Shown: positions 34,946-47,100, counted from the first letter of the stretch. The stretch: 64,000 nt of DNA from Zingiber officinale (GCF_018446385.1 NC_056005.1:43033461-43097460), one strand, 5' to 3'. The notes: generated from the letters alone by a model not told the origin. Numbers and translations: made by a program.

Positions 34946-37561
34946 CATATGAGGAGTTAAAAAACTCACACATCTCCACATTAAAAAAAAATCTCTCATC
35001 AATTTGTTCATGAGTGTTATATTTTTTTATTATATATGTTTCTTATTCCTCTTTTATATTTTACATTATATATAATTAATTTTTTTTTTAAAAAAAAGGA
35101 AGTGAATTCTTCGAGTCTACTGTTTTATTTTTTTAATTGGATCGAGTTTCTATTTTTTTAACATAAATTAAAAAAATATTCTAATAATAAAAAAAATCGA
35201 AAAAGACTCTTTGAAGAAATTGAAGCTCCCTCCCTCTATGTCACCACGCCCATAGTTTCGAAGTCCTACTGCACCAAATGCCAATCTCTTCTATTGTAGT
35301 TGCTCATATCGTCATTAAAAACAAATCTTGTTTTACATAAATCCATTTATTTCGTTCTCACCCTAATTTCTTGACTACTAGCTTATCAAAAATATCATTT
35401 CAACCTAAAAAAAAATACTAGAGTTTAGATACTATTTAAAAAAAATAAATAAGGTAAAGGATCACAGTCAGAAATGAAAAAAAAAAAAAAAAAAAAAAAA
35501 AAGGAAAGAAGAAAAAAATGATCCTCACTCAAAAAAAAAAAATTCACACACACAAACCTACTTTACAACCATGATCCACGCGGCCTAGCTACAAATTCGC
35601 AATCAAGTCAACATTACAAATTGTGGCTAATTTGCAGTCGTGATTCATAACCAGTCTGTGACAACGACTATCGCTTGCACACAATCTACAATTAATGATT
35701 TGTGGCCAAGCAACAAGCTTATTATGATCATCGATTAGTGGTTAGGCTATGACCGCGACTCATGATCAAGCTTGAGTTCGTGAGCTTGCCAACGGTGTTG
35801 GATCCCCGAGTCCATCAAAATTTGTCATGAGAGTTTCACGAGAGAAACGAAAGCTTTTGACTTTGTATGAATAAAAAAATATTTTAAAATTAATTTGGAT
35901 TTAGCATTATCCCAGGATAGGAAATTGTCTCAATAAAAAAAAATATGAAATTGTCACATGCACCCTAGAGCCGGTCTCACAAAGGAAGTTGTCTCAATAC
36001 TCTTAGAATTGATGGTCCATCATTGAATTTGTTCATCAATCTTTTATCTATTTATTATTATTAATTAATTCTATTTAATTCATAGAAGTTTTCTATTCAC
36101 TATTAAAATAATGATCCTCTAGTCTAATATTTTTAGATCAATCATCTATTAAAAAAATTTATTTATTAATTTATTAAAGTTAAAACTCCGATGTAAAATA
36201 TTAAAAAAAAAATCTATCGTTACATCATTATCATGGGACAACCAAGATAACAAGCTGTCTCAAGACTCTTATAATTGATGGCCCATCTTTGAATTTGTTC
36301 GCATATTTTTTATTTATTTATTTATTATTATAATAATAATTATTATTATTATTAGACATAGAATTAAGATGAGAAGAAATGGGAGAAAAAAAAGGGGATT
36401 CCAAATGTATAGATTCCAAGGGTATTAAGGATGCTGCTTTGAAGCCACTACCATAAGAAGAGATGCTGGAAAAGGTAGTTGAAAATAATCAAATACTAAT
36501 ATAAGTTTAGAAATAAAATAAAAATATCTTATTGATTAGATTACCTTATTGAAGCCCATCTAGGGAAGGCAATCTCCGACATAAATTACCCTAAAACGGT
36601 AAGCTTTATAGCCCTGAAAATATTAAGAAAGATATATATATTTATATATTCAAGACTATTCTAAATATATAACGCAGTGGTAAAATGGCGGGACTTATTC
36701 TCATATAACGATGATTCTAATTTGATGTTGGATATTTTTGAACGTCCATGGAGTTTACTAGTAATAGCGTTGGGAGTCTTCATCTATGTCAATATAAAGC
36801 TTATAGACCGTCCACTTATAGAATTCTCTTCTCCATGATATCCCTCCATATTTTTTGAATTTATTTGATAGGCACTTCATGGGATCGACCGTCCACTTAT
36901 AGAATACCTAAATTATATATAAAAATGTTTAATGTAAAAAAAGTTATATAATAATTTGGAAAACTCAAATCCCTAAAATTTTGACTTATTTTTGTAGACA
37001 ACGAATCTTAAGAAGTAGAGCAGTCGGACCAATCCGTGACGAGATGGGCCAACTCGTGGCGAGACGGACCAACACATTAACATGACGAGTTAGGAAATTT
37101 TCAACCTAACCCAATCCAAGGTGTGTTGCGGATATAACTGATCAACCCGCGAGACTATTAAAATTTTTTAAAAAAATTAAAAAAATATTTCATATCTTTA
37201 ACATTTTATTTTGGAAAGATTTCATCAATTAAATATATCTACAAATATGTATTTTAAATATAAATGAATACAAATAAATATTTATATGGGATTAAAGTAC
37301 TATTTTTATTTCAAAATTATAACAAAAAAAAGATAATAAAATGATATAAAACTTAGTTTACATGTGTTTCTCAACCTGCGGGTCAATCCAAATCCGTCGC
37401 GGGTCGACCTGTGCAAGTCGTGGGCTTAGATAGATCGGTCCATGATGGATTTGAGCTGATAAAATTTTAACCTAATTTACTTAAATTATTTGACGGTATG
37501 AGCCCACCCGAATAGGCGTTTCTTTCTCGCCAAACCAAGCCAAGCTCCAATCGACGAAAGC
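34946..37561. other. AT-rich intergenic DNA upstream of the F-box gene
   Basis: I see no coding region. It holds a run of about 26 adenines (35477-35502), poly-A/T patches and a TTA-rich microsatellite near 36320-36355. There is also a stretch (about 37010-37450) with repeated words on the theme of cgggtcgacc and gacgagacgg. The last 100 bases should contain the F-box gene promoter and 5' leader, but no clear TATA box stands out. Confidence 0.6.
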
Positions 37562-39085
37562 ATGAAGCTTCGGATCCGCTCTATGGCGACGAAGGAGACA
37601 CTGAGGATCGAAGCCCCCGATCCCTGCTCCATCAACCATCTCAAAACCCTCGTAGCTCGCGCCCTCTCCACCGCCGCCTCGACTTCCTCGATCTTGCCGG
37701 AGTCAGTTCGCCTCTCCCTCAACCGCAAGGACGAACTTTTCGCCTCATCGGACCAGGACTCCCTTCAAGCTATCGGGCTCACTTCTGGCGACCTCATTTA
37801 CTTCTCGATTGCCTCCGACTCCCAAACACTAGCCCCGTCCGCGTCCTCCCGCCCCTCTCCAATGGGAATATCGAATCTTCATCCGGTTTCACTGATGGAT
37901 AATCTCGGGGATGACGGTGGTGCATCGGTAAGCCTTCGATCTGTGAATCTAGCTCTATTGTCTTCCCCCGTCCATGCTTCGAAGGTAAATGCAGATAGCT
38001 CGAGTATTGGGCAAGTTTTGGTTCCAGATAATTCCACCGCCATAGCCACAGAGCCGATTGTATCTCGACAAGAGGAAATAATTCAAGAAGATGACAAAAT
38101 GGAGGTAGACGTAGAGCACATGATAACGGGGAAGTCTTTCTCGGTTCCTTGTTTTCTTGAGAGGGTTATGGAAGCGGAGAAGGGGGAGGCTGAGGGCATT
38201 TTGGGGCGGCTTGTGATCACCATCCAAGCTGTTTTTCTTGAGTCAGGCTTCGTAGTTAATGATGGTGGAAGTGGCTATGGATCTCGATTGCCTGAAGGAT
38301 GGTCATCAAAAGCTTCTAACTTTTCGATTCATTACACTCTTCCTGAACTCACAGGAGCCCGTGATGGAAGGAACGCCAAGACAGCCATATTGAGGTTCTC
38401 TGTGATAGGGAATTATGCCACGGTTTATGGATTCCTGAGTGGAGCTCATCCGGATGTTTACCGAGTCTGTTTTGATCTGCCAAAGTTGGCACCTATATTG
38501 TCCTCATCATTTGATTCCCTCAGCGGATCTGAAGAAATAGAGATTTTTGAACTGTGGAAGGTTGTCAAGGATATGCTCTCGTTGCCTCTTCTCATTGATC
38601 TCTGTCAAAAGAATGGATTGCAATCGCCAGCTTGCTTTATGCTCCTTCCTACAGATCTTAAGATCATGATTTTCGAGTTCCTTTCAGGCATCGATGTTTC
38701 TAAGGTTGGCTGCACTTGTTCAGAGTTGAGGTATCTCTCATCAAATAACGATCTTTGGAAGAAGAAGTTTCTTGAGGAATTTGGGGATGTTAATGAAAGG
38801 TTACTTATAGGAAGAAGCTGGAAAGATAAATATGCAAATTACTGGGTGAGAAAAAAGAATGCTGACAAGAGGACTGAAAGGAACATATTTACTATGCCGA
38901 ATATGCGGTTTGCCGCATTTATTCCACAAAGATTTCCGATGATAGGGGGATATTATGACTGGTTCCCCCAAATTGGCAGTATGGTTACAGGTGGTCCGAG
39001 ATTGGGATTTGCACGTCTTCGGGGTCGAAGGAACTTCTCCCCTAATTGCAACCTCGGAGGCAATGAGCCAGGGTTCCTTGGGTAA
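37562..39085 (+). CDS. SKIP22: F-box protein SKIP22-like (FBXO7/PI31-type), intact, single exon
   Basis: The 507-residue frame is complete. The N-terminus (residues 1 to about 85) begins M-K-L-R-I-R and has a ubiquitin-like fold pattern. A low-complexity linker follows. Residues about 193-330 match the FP domain shared by FBXO7 and the proteasome regulator PI31. An F-box lies at about 357-402, with L-P-T-D-L-K-I-M-I-F-E-F-L and C-T-C-S-E-L-R. The C-terminus is Gly/Arg-rich. F-box proteins of this group join SKP1 and cullin-1 as the substrate receptor of an SCF ubiquitin ligase; the substrate is not known from the sequence. The first ATG is chosen because the ubiquitin-like domain starts there, although an in-frame ATG at residue 8 is possible. 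The coding sequence is GC-rich at its start, unlike the flanking DNA. The gene converges on the kinase gene downstream. Confidence 0.95.
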   Translation: MKLRIRSMATKETLRIEAPDPCSINHLKTLVARALSTAASTSSILPESVRLSLNRKDELFASSDQDSLQAIGLTSGDLIYFSIASDSQTLAPSASSRPSPMGISNLHPVSLMDNLGDDGGASVSLRSVNLALLSSPVHASKVNADSSSIGQVLVPDNSTAIATEPIVSRQEEIIQEDDKMEVDVEHMITGKSFSVPCFLERVMEAEKGEAEGILGRLVITIQAVFLESGFVVNDGGSGYGSRLPEGWSSKASNFSIHYTLPELTGARDGRNAKTAILRFSVIGNYATVYGFLSGAHPDVYRVCFDLPKLAPILSSSFDSLSGSEEIEIFELWKVVKDMLSLPLLIDLCQKNGLQSPACFMLLPTDLKIMIFEFLSGIDVSKVGCTCSELRYLSSNNDLWKKKFLEEFGDVNERLLIGRSWKDKYANYWVRKKNADKRTERNIFTMPNMRFAAFIPQRFPMIGGYYDWFPQIGSMVTGGPRLGFARLRGRRNFSPNCNLGGNEPGFLG

Positions 39086-40468
39086 AATGCTTTCATCTTA
39101 GTAGTTGTTCAATAAGCCAATACATTGCATAGTTTTTCCCCTCTTCTTATTCATAGATGCTTTCAGTGGTTCATTCTGTTCATGAGTTTGCTAGGGAAAT
39201 AGCTGCTTTTGCATGTATAGCATATCAACTGAACTCAGTTTCTGATTTGTCTTTCCATCAACAGTGTTTTATATACAAGTCATGTTTTGGAAATGCAATA
39301 TGCAATATGGCACTGAGCATTCTGTTCTTTAAATTCATGCGGTGTAGTCTTTGACTATTTTCCAACTATAGGTTTTAAATGCCTTGAAAGTAAATTGATT
39401 TTTGCCTAGATAGAGGTTGTTTTGTAAGTGCAATGTATTATTTTCTCCTAAATTAGATTCTCAATAAATGATTGGTAGTGAGAAATGCTGAAGTATCAAC
39501 AAAATATAGAACCCATTTGTCCTCCAAATAGGCAAAAACCACTTTATTGTTCATTAAGGATATTAGCAAATTATGCCTCTTACTCCATAGATAATCTAAG
39601 AAATGACTTCCATTTGATAATTAGTTGATGATTCGTTTTGTTGGAGATGATCGTTTAGATTTTCCATCATTTTCATCTGGTTACACATCATCCTATCTGA
39701 TGAACACTGTATCACCTATTCTAAAGAGCTCAAGTACTAACCTCTTTCTGGAGCCTAGAAATATTTCTCTTCACTCCCCGTTTCCTCGCTTCCCCCTCCT
39801 CCCTCCTCTCCTTCAAGAGTAGACATAGCCTTAAATTGAAGAAAACGGAACAATTAAGGAACTTTTTCCTAGCTTCCCCTTTATCTTTCCGTAAGTAAAA
39901 TAAAACCGACAGTGCTTGGTTTATGGAAATAACTATACTATACAAATTCTCACAAAATAAATACTTAATTTGATTGCAAAAATTAATTTAGGATATCAGT
40001 TTCTTGTGGAAGAATGACTTTTTCTTTATAAATAAGAGTTATTTTTTATTCATTCCATTCATCAAATATATAAGTGTTTAAGCATTCAAAAGTTTATATT
40101 ATGATGTGAACTAGGCAGGCAACAACTTAAGTAGACCCAGCACGTTGAGTAGGCTGATTAAGCTAAACGAGCTAGATGGTTCGTGACAAACAAGATGATC
40201 ACATTGGATGAACCTATCAAGCAGGTTGGTCTGAATGGACCAATCAAATTGGTTGGGCTAAGCGGGTTGAATGAGTTAATTCCATTTGACAAAGCCATTA
40301 CTCTAGGTTTGCAAACTACAATTTTCTTACCAAATATATCAACGCCCACGCCATTATTTAGAAAAATAAACAAAGAAACACCAATAAATAAATAAAAAAT
40401 AAATAAAACCAAGACAAATGTAAAGCTTTAGATTTATGACTTGAAATGTATTCTCGAGCCATTTGCAT
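39086..40468. other. Intergenic region between two convergent genes
   Basis: This should hold the 3' UTRs of both genes. Short open frames (for example 39157-39354) have no recognisable domain and probably reflect UTR. An imperfect repeat of words like ggttggtctgaatggacc and ggttgggctaagcggg occurs at 40210-40275. No transposon end was recognised. Confidence 0.6.
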
Positions 40469-43416
40469 TTAGAAGCTGGACGCAATTTCATCAGTTTTGG
40501 GATTTGGTCGAGACGTTCGACTGCTACTAAGTCGCCTTCTATTTCTATACTTGCTCTGTCCAATGCCGAGAAGAAAATCGGTAAATATGTGCTCATATTC
40601 TGGCATTTTACTGTAACCTGCAACCATATAAGTAACTTGTCTCAGGAGAAACACAAGCAAGACTAGTTATATAAACACCTATCATGCGATCAACAATGAA
40701 GACCAATTGAATTCAAAACTATAGAGGAAACTCCAAATGGACTAGTGACCAAAAGTGAGAATTATTTGAATAAGTTGGTGCGAGAAGAAACAATTTTCCT
40801 GCGCAAATGCAGTTCTATGAACTGTTAAAGCATGGTACAATTTGCATAACGTGGAAAAATGAGATGCTTTAGTTACTAACTAATAATGCAGTATTTAGGA
40901 TTTAGGATTTAGGATTTAGGATTTAGGATTTAGGGTTCAGGAAAATACTTAGCTGCCATGTTTCAGTAATATAACATGGTTTGACTCCATATGGTAAAGA
41001 TATCTAAGCCATGTTCAGTAATAAACATTGACTCCATATGGTAAAAATACCTAAATGAATGAGAAAGACCAAAACATGCATGTGCCCACTTACCAGGAAA
41101 GTAGTTGATATCTATAACATAAAACCTGTCCCTTGTTCCGCGCTCTCTGATTATGTCTATGTTGAACAATCGAAGGCCCTATACGTGATAAACACGAGAC
41201 GAGATCATATTATGCTAGCCTACAAAACATTATTTGGTACAATACGACACCAGTAGAATCCAACTGACCAGTCGATTACAGAGCTCCTTGGCAAGTTTCT
41301 CAAGCAATGGCCTTGGAGGGAGTTCTAGATAGATTATAAAGTTCAAATCAGTGACAAACTACTGCCGAATATCATTGCTTATACATAGAGACCACACGAA
41401 TTGCACAGCTCGTACCAGCAATACTAGGGTCCAAATCGGCATCATCTGCAGATGCTGCTGCACATGAAACTCTAGGAAACCGAAAAGCGCCTTTATTGCT
41501 TAACTGTTCCCGCTTATCGACATCGGGAAGGGAAAATCGACGAACAACTTTTACTGCCTCTCCAACAATATAGACCTTGAAGAGAATACCACCTTTGAAA
41601 CGGTGAGGAAAATGTTTTAGAAGGAATATATGCAGAGACTAACTAGTCAGATAACATCCAAAAATCACATACCATGATTAATGAATTCTTGAAGAACCAA
41701 GGGTGGATCAAGCATTGACAATGAAAACTCATCATAGGCAAGTGATAACTCATGAGACTTAGCACTGCCATCCACCAGTAATGGTTTAACAACTGCATGC
41801 ATAATTAAAAGAATTATGAGTTGATCACAGACATAACTCTCTTAGAACATGATATGTGCCACATGATATGCGATATTTTGATTCAAAAATTGGAAGGCAA
41901 CAAGATGTTGAAGGAGGGCATTACCTAATGGCAGACCAAGCTTAGCTTTGCTAACAGCTTCAGGGATTGATGATGGTTCTTTGCTAATAACTAGTTGCTT
42001 TGGAACGCCAACTTTTCCTAGAAAAGAATTGAAAATTTCGACTCGGTATCGATTATAATTGTTCCAAACTAGAAGCAAAAGCAATAAATAAATAAATAAA
42101 TATTTGACGCCTACTAAAAGTTAGCAAAGAGAATCTCAAAATCCTCAAAAATTCTCTAGTCAAGTGATATATTGCACACTAATTTCTTTAACAAATGAAG
42201 TTTGGATGAAACAAACTAAGGGTAGAAGCAAAACTAAAACAAATTACCATAGCTGTCCGACAAGTTTAATTCGACTACAACCTGAAGCATTGATTGTCGA
42301 TTATGAAGGTGTTGTATGGAAATTGGGGGATCAAGAACAGTAACTCCTGGATTCTTTTCCCTATAATCCTTCAAAAAATAAGGAAAAGAGGGTAAAGACA
42401 TGAAAAGAGAGAGAGAAAAAAAATCCCAAGTCATACATATTTAAATGCAACCTCAAGAGAACCGTATTCTAGATCTCTCATTAGCAATCCATATATTACT
42501 CTGAACTATTATCATTCAGATTGATTAAATGAGCACAATTTAGATGATGAACTATCCGGATCGGCTAAAGAGGGAAGAATGAAGACTTTTATTTATTTAC
42601 CTCCAGGACATGTTGCCACTCTTTTCCAGTGAACTGCAAAAAAAAAAAAGAAAAAAAAATTATAGATTGATAAGAAAAGTTGGATGAATGCATTTCCTCA
42701 AGGATCGTAAAAAGTGCCAGTAAGAGGAAATTCTTAAAAGGAAAATGCCTACAGTCTGTTGCCGGTTTTCATAATAAGGATCTTTCATCTATCTACCAAA
42801 GTTTAGTGCTAGCCTTGATCATTCTTAGGCTAATTTTTCTGAGTGATTAAATGAAAGATCATCAAGTTTTGGACTACTGACCTTGTGAAGAACAATGTCA
42901 AAAGGACCTTGATCCAGTAGAGACCGGCTCTGATCAATGGCCACAAATATAATCCCTTTCTTCCTGCATGTCTCAATATATGAACATTGAAATGGAAGCG
43001 ACTTGCAAATCCGATGCAATAAAAATTAATCAGTCTCATCAAAAAGTCAGCAGCATAGCATAGATCAGGGACAAATCAGATGCAATTTGTAAACAATGAA
43101 CTAAACCGTTAGCAATGTAATTAATTAATGTCTAACAGAAGAAAACTTGAAAAAAAAAAAAAAAATCTGATTGAACAGTTCGAAAAGGTTAAGAACAGCC
43201 ATGTGGCAGAAAGAAGTAAAACAAGGCCAATAAGGTTCACCTAGCCAATCTTTCGAGCTTCGGCTGGAAGAAGCTCTTCACTTTTTTGGACGTCAGGGCG
43301 TACCCGACGATGAGCCCCTGCTGCGGCGGCGGATGAGGTAATGACATCAGGTGCACCTGCTCATTCTCCTTGTCCTCGTCACTCCACGGGACGGGGATTT
43401 CCAGGTCAAACCTCAT
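40469..43416 (-). CDS. ITPK: Inositol-tetrakisphosphate 1-kinase, ten exons, intact
   Basis: Exons on the minus strand are 43416-43241, 42963-42882, 42633-42601, 42368-42248, 42017-41925, 41792-41673, 41592-41416, 41324-41269, 41178-41094 and 40617-40469. All introns start GT and end AG, phases agree, and the sum is 1092 bases (363 residues plus stop). The protein has G-Y-A-L-T-S-K-K near residue 38, then [16 protein letters not shown], the ATP-grasp element [19 protein letters not shown], and the metal-binding I-D-I-N-Y-F-P-G-Y. This is the plant ITPK family, ATP-grasp kinases that phosphorylate inositol tris- and tetrakisphosphates toward phytate and InsP5/6. The start at 43416 is chosen because the upstream in-frame extension has no family similarity. 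The length and motifs suggest the ITPK2/3 branch rather than the ITPK1 branch, but this is not certain. Exon 10 carries a basic Ser/Arg-rich tail. Confidence 0.95.
40894..40935. repeat. Telomere-like heptamer run in ITPK intron 9
   Basis: Five perfect copies of TTTAGGA are followed by one TTTAGGG, the plant telomere unit, and then ttcagg. Only the last unit equals the canonical repeat, so this is a short interstitial telomere-like repeat or a microsatellite built on a telomere variant. Confidence 0.8.
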
Positions 43417-44718
43417 TCTCCGGCCGGCGTAAACAAAAGCCGGAGTTTGGAATGAGGGGACGAGAAGCGAGAGCAGGGAGAGGGGAGAGGAGATAATTGT
43501 GAGGCTTGCGAGCCGGGTATTTGTAGAAAACAGTGAGTCAAACAAGTAGCTGCAATCTCCCAGACGCCACACAGATTCTGAAACTAGAGGACACTGCACA
43601 GGCTCTAATTCTGAAACTCTTTTCAAACGAGATATGGAATTTGCTCACGGCTCCTCCAACTCAAACATCAGTGGCCTTGTGTGATCAAACATCAGGAGCG
43701 ACAAGTCTAAAACCATAATGAATGAATTCTACTCCCTTGGTAGAAAATATCAGTGCACAGGAATTCCAACTTGCAACAGCCACCATAGATAAACCCTCTC
43801 TCTCTACCCATCAATACAATGTGGCAAATACAAGCATCATATACTGATGTAGAAACAAGCCATGATTCAGGAAAAAAGTGTGGCTGTGCCTCCCTGCGAA
43901 ATATATTAATTCTACAAATTTAAAAAGCTTGTATTTAATTTTAAGCCCGTGCAAATTATGGTCCGAAACATATGGAGCAATATGATTGATCGAATTGGAG
44001 GTAGTTTCTGAAGTAGAGCCAAGTGTGAGGTTCATTTTTGTTTGGAAGAAAAATAACTGAAGAAGCAAGAAATGGCAATGGAGGCCAGGGAGGTCCTAGT
44101 CGAAGAGGAAGTCGTGTCATATGTGAGTGACTGCAATTAAAGATGATGCTTTCCCATGAAAGGCAATGCCAAGATCTTTTGTTTTTTGTTTTCTTTTCAT
44201 TTTCTCCTGGCCATTGGTTTCAAACAAAAAATATATGCCAGCAAATATATTTTCTAACATATTTTATAATCACATCTAAATAGTAGAAAAAATCATATAT
44301 TTTTTCTATTAAAATTATTTTTTTAGAAATAAAAGTATATTAGTGTAAACTATTTTCCAAATAAATTAACTTAGCAGATGGCTCAAATCGAGTCAAAATG
44401 GCATGACCTGTGATCTTCCAATTTGAGTCGGGGATAGGCCCATGAGATCGAGGTTGTGTTCGAGTACTTGCTCAGTCTTGTATCCACTCCCATCACACTT
44501 GGGTTGGGTAGGTCGAGTTTGTCAAATTTAGACATTGTGCGTTTGCTATTTCATAGATGATCCAGTAGCATAATATTTTTTTTTTCTTAAATAACTCTAA
44601 TAATTTTATGAAATAAGTGGTTGTGCAAAACATTTAACTAGTTCAATATTATATTACATAGGACATAAAGCAGTATTCTTGAAGTGGGAGTATATGCAAT
44701 GGAAAATTCAATTATAGC
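43417..44718. other. ITPK upstream region
   Basis: This should include the promoter and 5' leader of ITPK. The GC-rich stretch just upstream (43417-43500) lies in the transcribed or proximal promoter zone. Beyond that the DNA is AT-rich. No gene, tRNA or repeat family could be recognised. Short open frames on the minus strand up to 44068 look random. Confidence 0.55.
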
Positions 44719-44889
44719 GAAAAAAAAAAAGAGTCAGGTGCAAGAAGCTCCCGTCATGCGGGGTCCCGGGGAAGGATCCATTGTACACAGCCTTATCCTG
44801 CTTTTTGCAAGAGGTTGTTTCCAGGATTCAAACCCGTGATTTTTTGGTCACATGGTAACAACTTTACCGTTGCGCCAAGGCTCCCCTTC
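44719..44889 (-). mobile_element. Au SINE with 16-bp target-site duplication
   Basis: Read on the minus strand from 44889, it starts ggggagccttggcgcaacgg (tRNA-type A box). It has a B box region near gggtttgaatcctgg, an aagaggcctct-like middle, gggaccccgcatgacggg near the 3' end, and ends in a T-run, as plant Au SINEs do. The direct repeat aaaattcaattatagc flanks it exactly (44703-44718 and 44890-44905). SINEs are RNA polymerase III-transcribed and mobilised by LINE enzymes. Confidence 0.93.
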
Positions 44890-44905
44890 AAAATTCAATT
44901 ATAGC

Positions 44906-45958
44906 AAAATTAAAAAAAAACTCTTTATATGGATGGATTCTTAACGTATAATCAATTATATTGTTATAGTAATTTCCATGGATCAACGCAATTATATTAG
45001 TTTATACAAAAGTATTACTGCCAATAGATTTGGATCGATTTCCAACAATATGAAATGTCCGGTTGGTTGTCTCAATCCATCCTTACATGCACTATTATTA
45101 CTAGATGAAATTTCTCATGATTTATCTCTCTTTCAAATAGTAGAAAGTCATCCTAAAGGACCGCTGAGATTACAATTTCACCTTGTTATAGTAAGTTAGC
45201 ATAAATCTACACTCATATGTTGATAAACCATGCTTAAATTCTAAAGTCATTTTGTAGATTGTGTTTCACTTATATTTGTATAAGTCAATGAATATTTTCC
45301 TATATTTCAAAGCTCTCAAGACAGGCTATTAATGTTTATAACTATGGTTCCAATTTTATTGGAGCCCCTAATTTATGATATTTTAATATTCTATATTATT
45401 TTTTTAAAAGATTACTTTTAATTTTAAATTATCTTTAATAATATTTATTTTAAATTTTCGTTTATTTTTATGTTATTTGTTAAAGATTTTTTTTAAAATC
45501 TAATCTACTCTTAGTTTTCCGCATTTGATTCTCAAAAATGTGCGCTCTCATAGTCCTGGTGATCTCATGCCCTTCCTCTCTATTGTAGATGTTCTTGTGC
45601 TTTTGTCCTCATTTGTGTAATGATCTTGTATCATTCCTCTTCCTCATCGATATTCTCTAAGGATACTCTTTTTTTCCCTCATTGGTGATCTTCTTTCCTC
45701 ACTCTTTCTTCGTCTCCCAGGATAAGAATAGAAATTAAGGTTCCTCATTTATTTGATGCAAACTAAAATGCTAATCTATTTAAGCATCAAGTAAAGAATG
45801 ACCACATGTTATATATGGAAATTAAATAATAATAAAACAATAAATATTAATTAAGGAATAATCTTATAGAATTTTTAGAAATTGTTAACAACTTTTCATG
45901 ATTTAAATCGAATTCATATCTTTAAGGGCATAAATTTATTAGACCTTGAGTGAACCTT
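44906..45958. other. AT-rich intergenic DNA, nothing recognised
   Basis: There is one 73-codon open frame at 44978-45199 with no known domain and no splice context that I could support. The remainder is AT-rich with a pyrimidine-rich patch at about 45520-45720. Confidence 0.55.
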
Positions 45959-46299
45959 CACTACAACAAAAGTGAATTTTCAGCGTGATTAAAGTACACC
46001 ATTAATAATAGTTTTTATGACGTGTCCAATTATGTATATTGTGGATAGTATAATATTTATGCAAACAACGACGTGTAGAAAAAGTACGTTATCAATAAAC
46101 TTTTCTATGGCATACAAAGTTCGTTGTTAAAATTTAATATTAATAACGTGTGGAGCGTGCTAGTAATACTTATTATACATATATAAATAACGCCATTAAG
46201 AATGCACACTACCAATAAATATTATTAAATTTTAAAATAAATTTTTATCGGCGTGCTTTAAAGTGCACAGTTAAAAGACTTTTCAACCTATTTATTTTT
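45959..46299. mobile_element. CACTA-d: left end of a CACTA element, same family as CACTA-b
   Basis: It starts CACTACAACAAAAGTGAA and continues with subterminal units such as aaagtacgttatcaataa and aacgtgtgga. These mirror the right end at 10505-10845. It stops without a right terminus where pararetrovirus sequence begins near 46300, so the rest of the element was lost or displaced at that junction. Confidence 0.75.
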
Positions 46300-46560
46300 A
46301 TTACGCCCCTAGATCAGGAACTACATGGAAACTAGGCCTCGACATAGTGCAAGAGTAATTGACATTGATTACAAAGGTGAGATCATTATTCTTGCATTCA
46401 ACCACACTGACTCCAATGTTGCAATCCCCCAGGGCGAATGTATAGCCCAGATTATCTTTACAAAAATACTACTGCCAGAAATGATAGCGATATCCGAGCT
46501 ATCTACAACTAGTAGGGGAACTCAAGGTTTCGGCTCCACCGACATCCCTAGTACAAGCAG
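46300..46560 (+). pseudogene. Pararetroviral dUTPase domain, frameshifted
   Basis: Four of five trimeric-dUTPase motifs are visible. P-R-S-G (motif 2) is in the frame that contains 46302. In a second frame, I-D-I-D-Y-K-G-E (motif 3) lies near 46357-46380, I-A-Q-I-I (motif 4) near 46443-46457 and R-G-x-x-G-F-G-S-T (motif 5) near 46513-46540. A frameshift between motifs 2 and 3 (about 46345-46358) breaks it, and motif 1 is lost at the left truncation. The family hydrolyses dUTP to dUMP and keeps uracil out of DNA. The domain continues in frame into a Pro/Thr-rich linker (to 46891) ahead of the capsid. Confidence 0.85.
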
Positions 46561-47100
46561 GCAACATGATACAGCACCACCAACAGCTCAGCAACCCACG
46601 TTGACACCAGCACTATGGGATATTTTGGTTCCAAAACAACAAGCGGAGGAACCACCAGTGGCACCTAGGCGGCGACATTACATCACCCTTGAGGAACTAG
46701 AGAAGAGATACCTTCTACCTATTATTGAGATAAAAGGAGGCATCACCAACCTAGGCTCATCTCTGGAAAATCATACCGGGGATACAAGCCCAGATGCCTC
46801 TGCAGTTTGGTCCATGGACCTTTCCTTAGATGAAACTGATGAGGCTGATAGTTTCTTTGAACACATTCAGTATCTCGCCTCCATGACATAGCCTAGCCCA
46901 CATGAAAGTGAACATGACAACCAACCTATTTGGGACTCATATGACGAAGATTCTGAGGATTTCATTAATCCGTTCGCATCGGAAGGTGGTGGGGAATTCC
47001 AAATCCAGTTGATTGCAATTGGTATGGAGTATCCTAGCCTCAGGTGTCTAATCAATTACAAAAAACTATGTCGCCAATTAGGCCTTTACTGATCCCAGAG
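46561..47100 (+). pseudogene. Linker between dUTPase and capsid of the pararetrovirus
   Basis: A Pro/Ala/Thr-rich segment (46561-46660) and an acidic stretch (to 46891, stop at 46889) continue the dUTPase frame. The following 200 bases read as acidic residues in other frames. No enzyme motif is seen. Comparable disordered linkers separate domains in badnavirus polyproteins. Confidence 0.6.

Noticed and set aside
43417..43626. An ITPK N-terminal extension from the upstream in-frame ATG at 43626
   Set aside because: The extension has no similarity to the kinase family, whose N-terminus fits a start at 43416; the region is more likely 5' leader or promoter.
44810..44889. A tRNA gene suggested by the A and B box sequence
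   Set aside because: The boxes sit in an Au SINE with a T-tail and target duplication; no cloverleaf acceptor stem is closed around them.
10845..45959. The CACTA right end at 10845 and left end at 45959 as the two ends of one giant element
   Set aside because: They are in the wrong order. A right end lies left of a left end, so the DNA between them is outside both elements.
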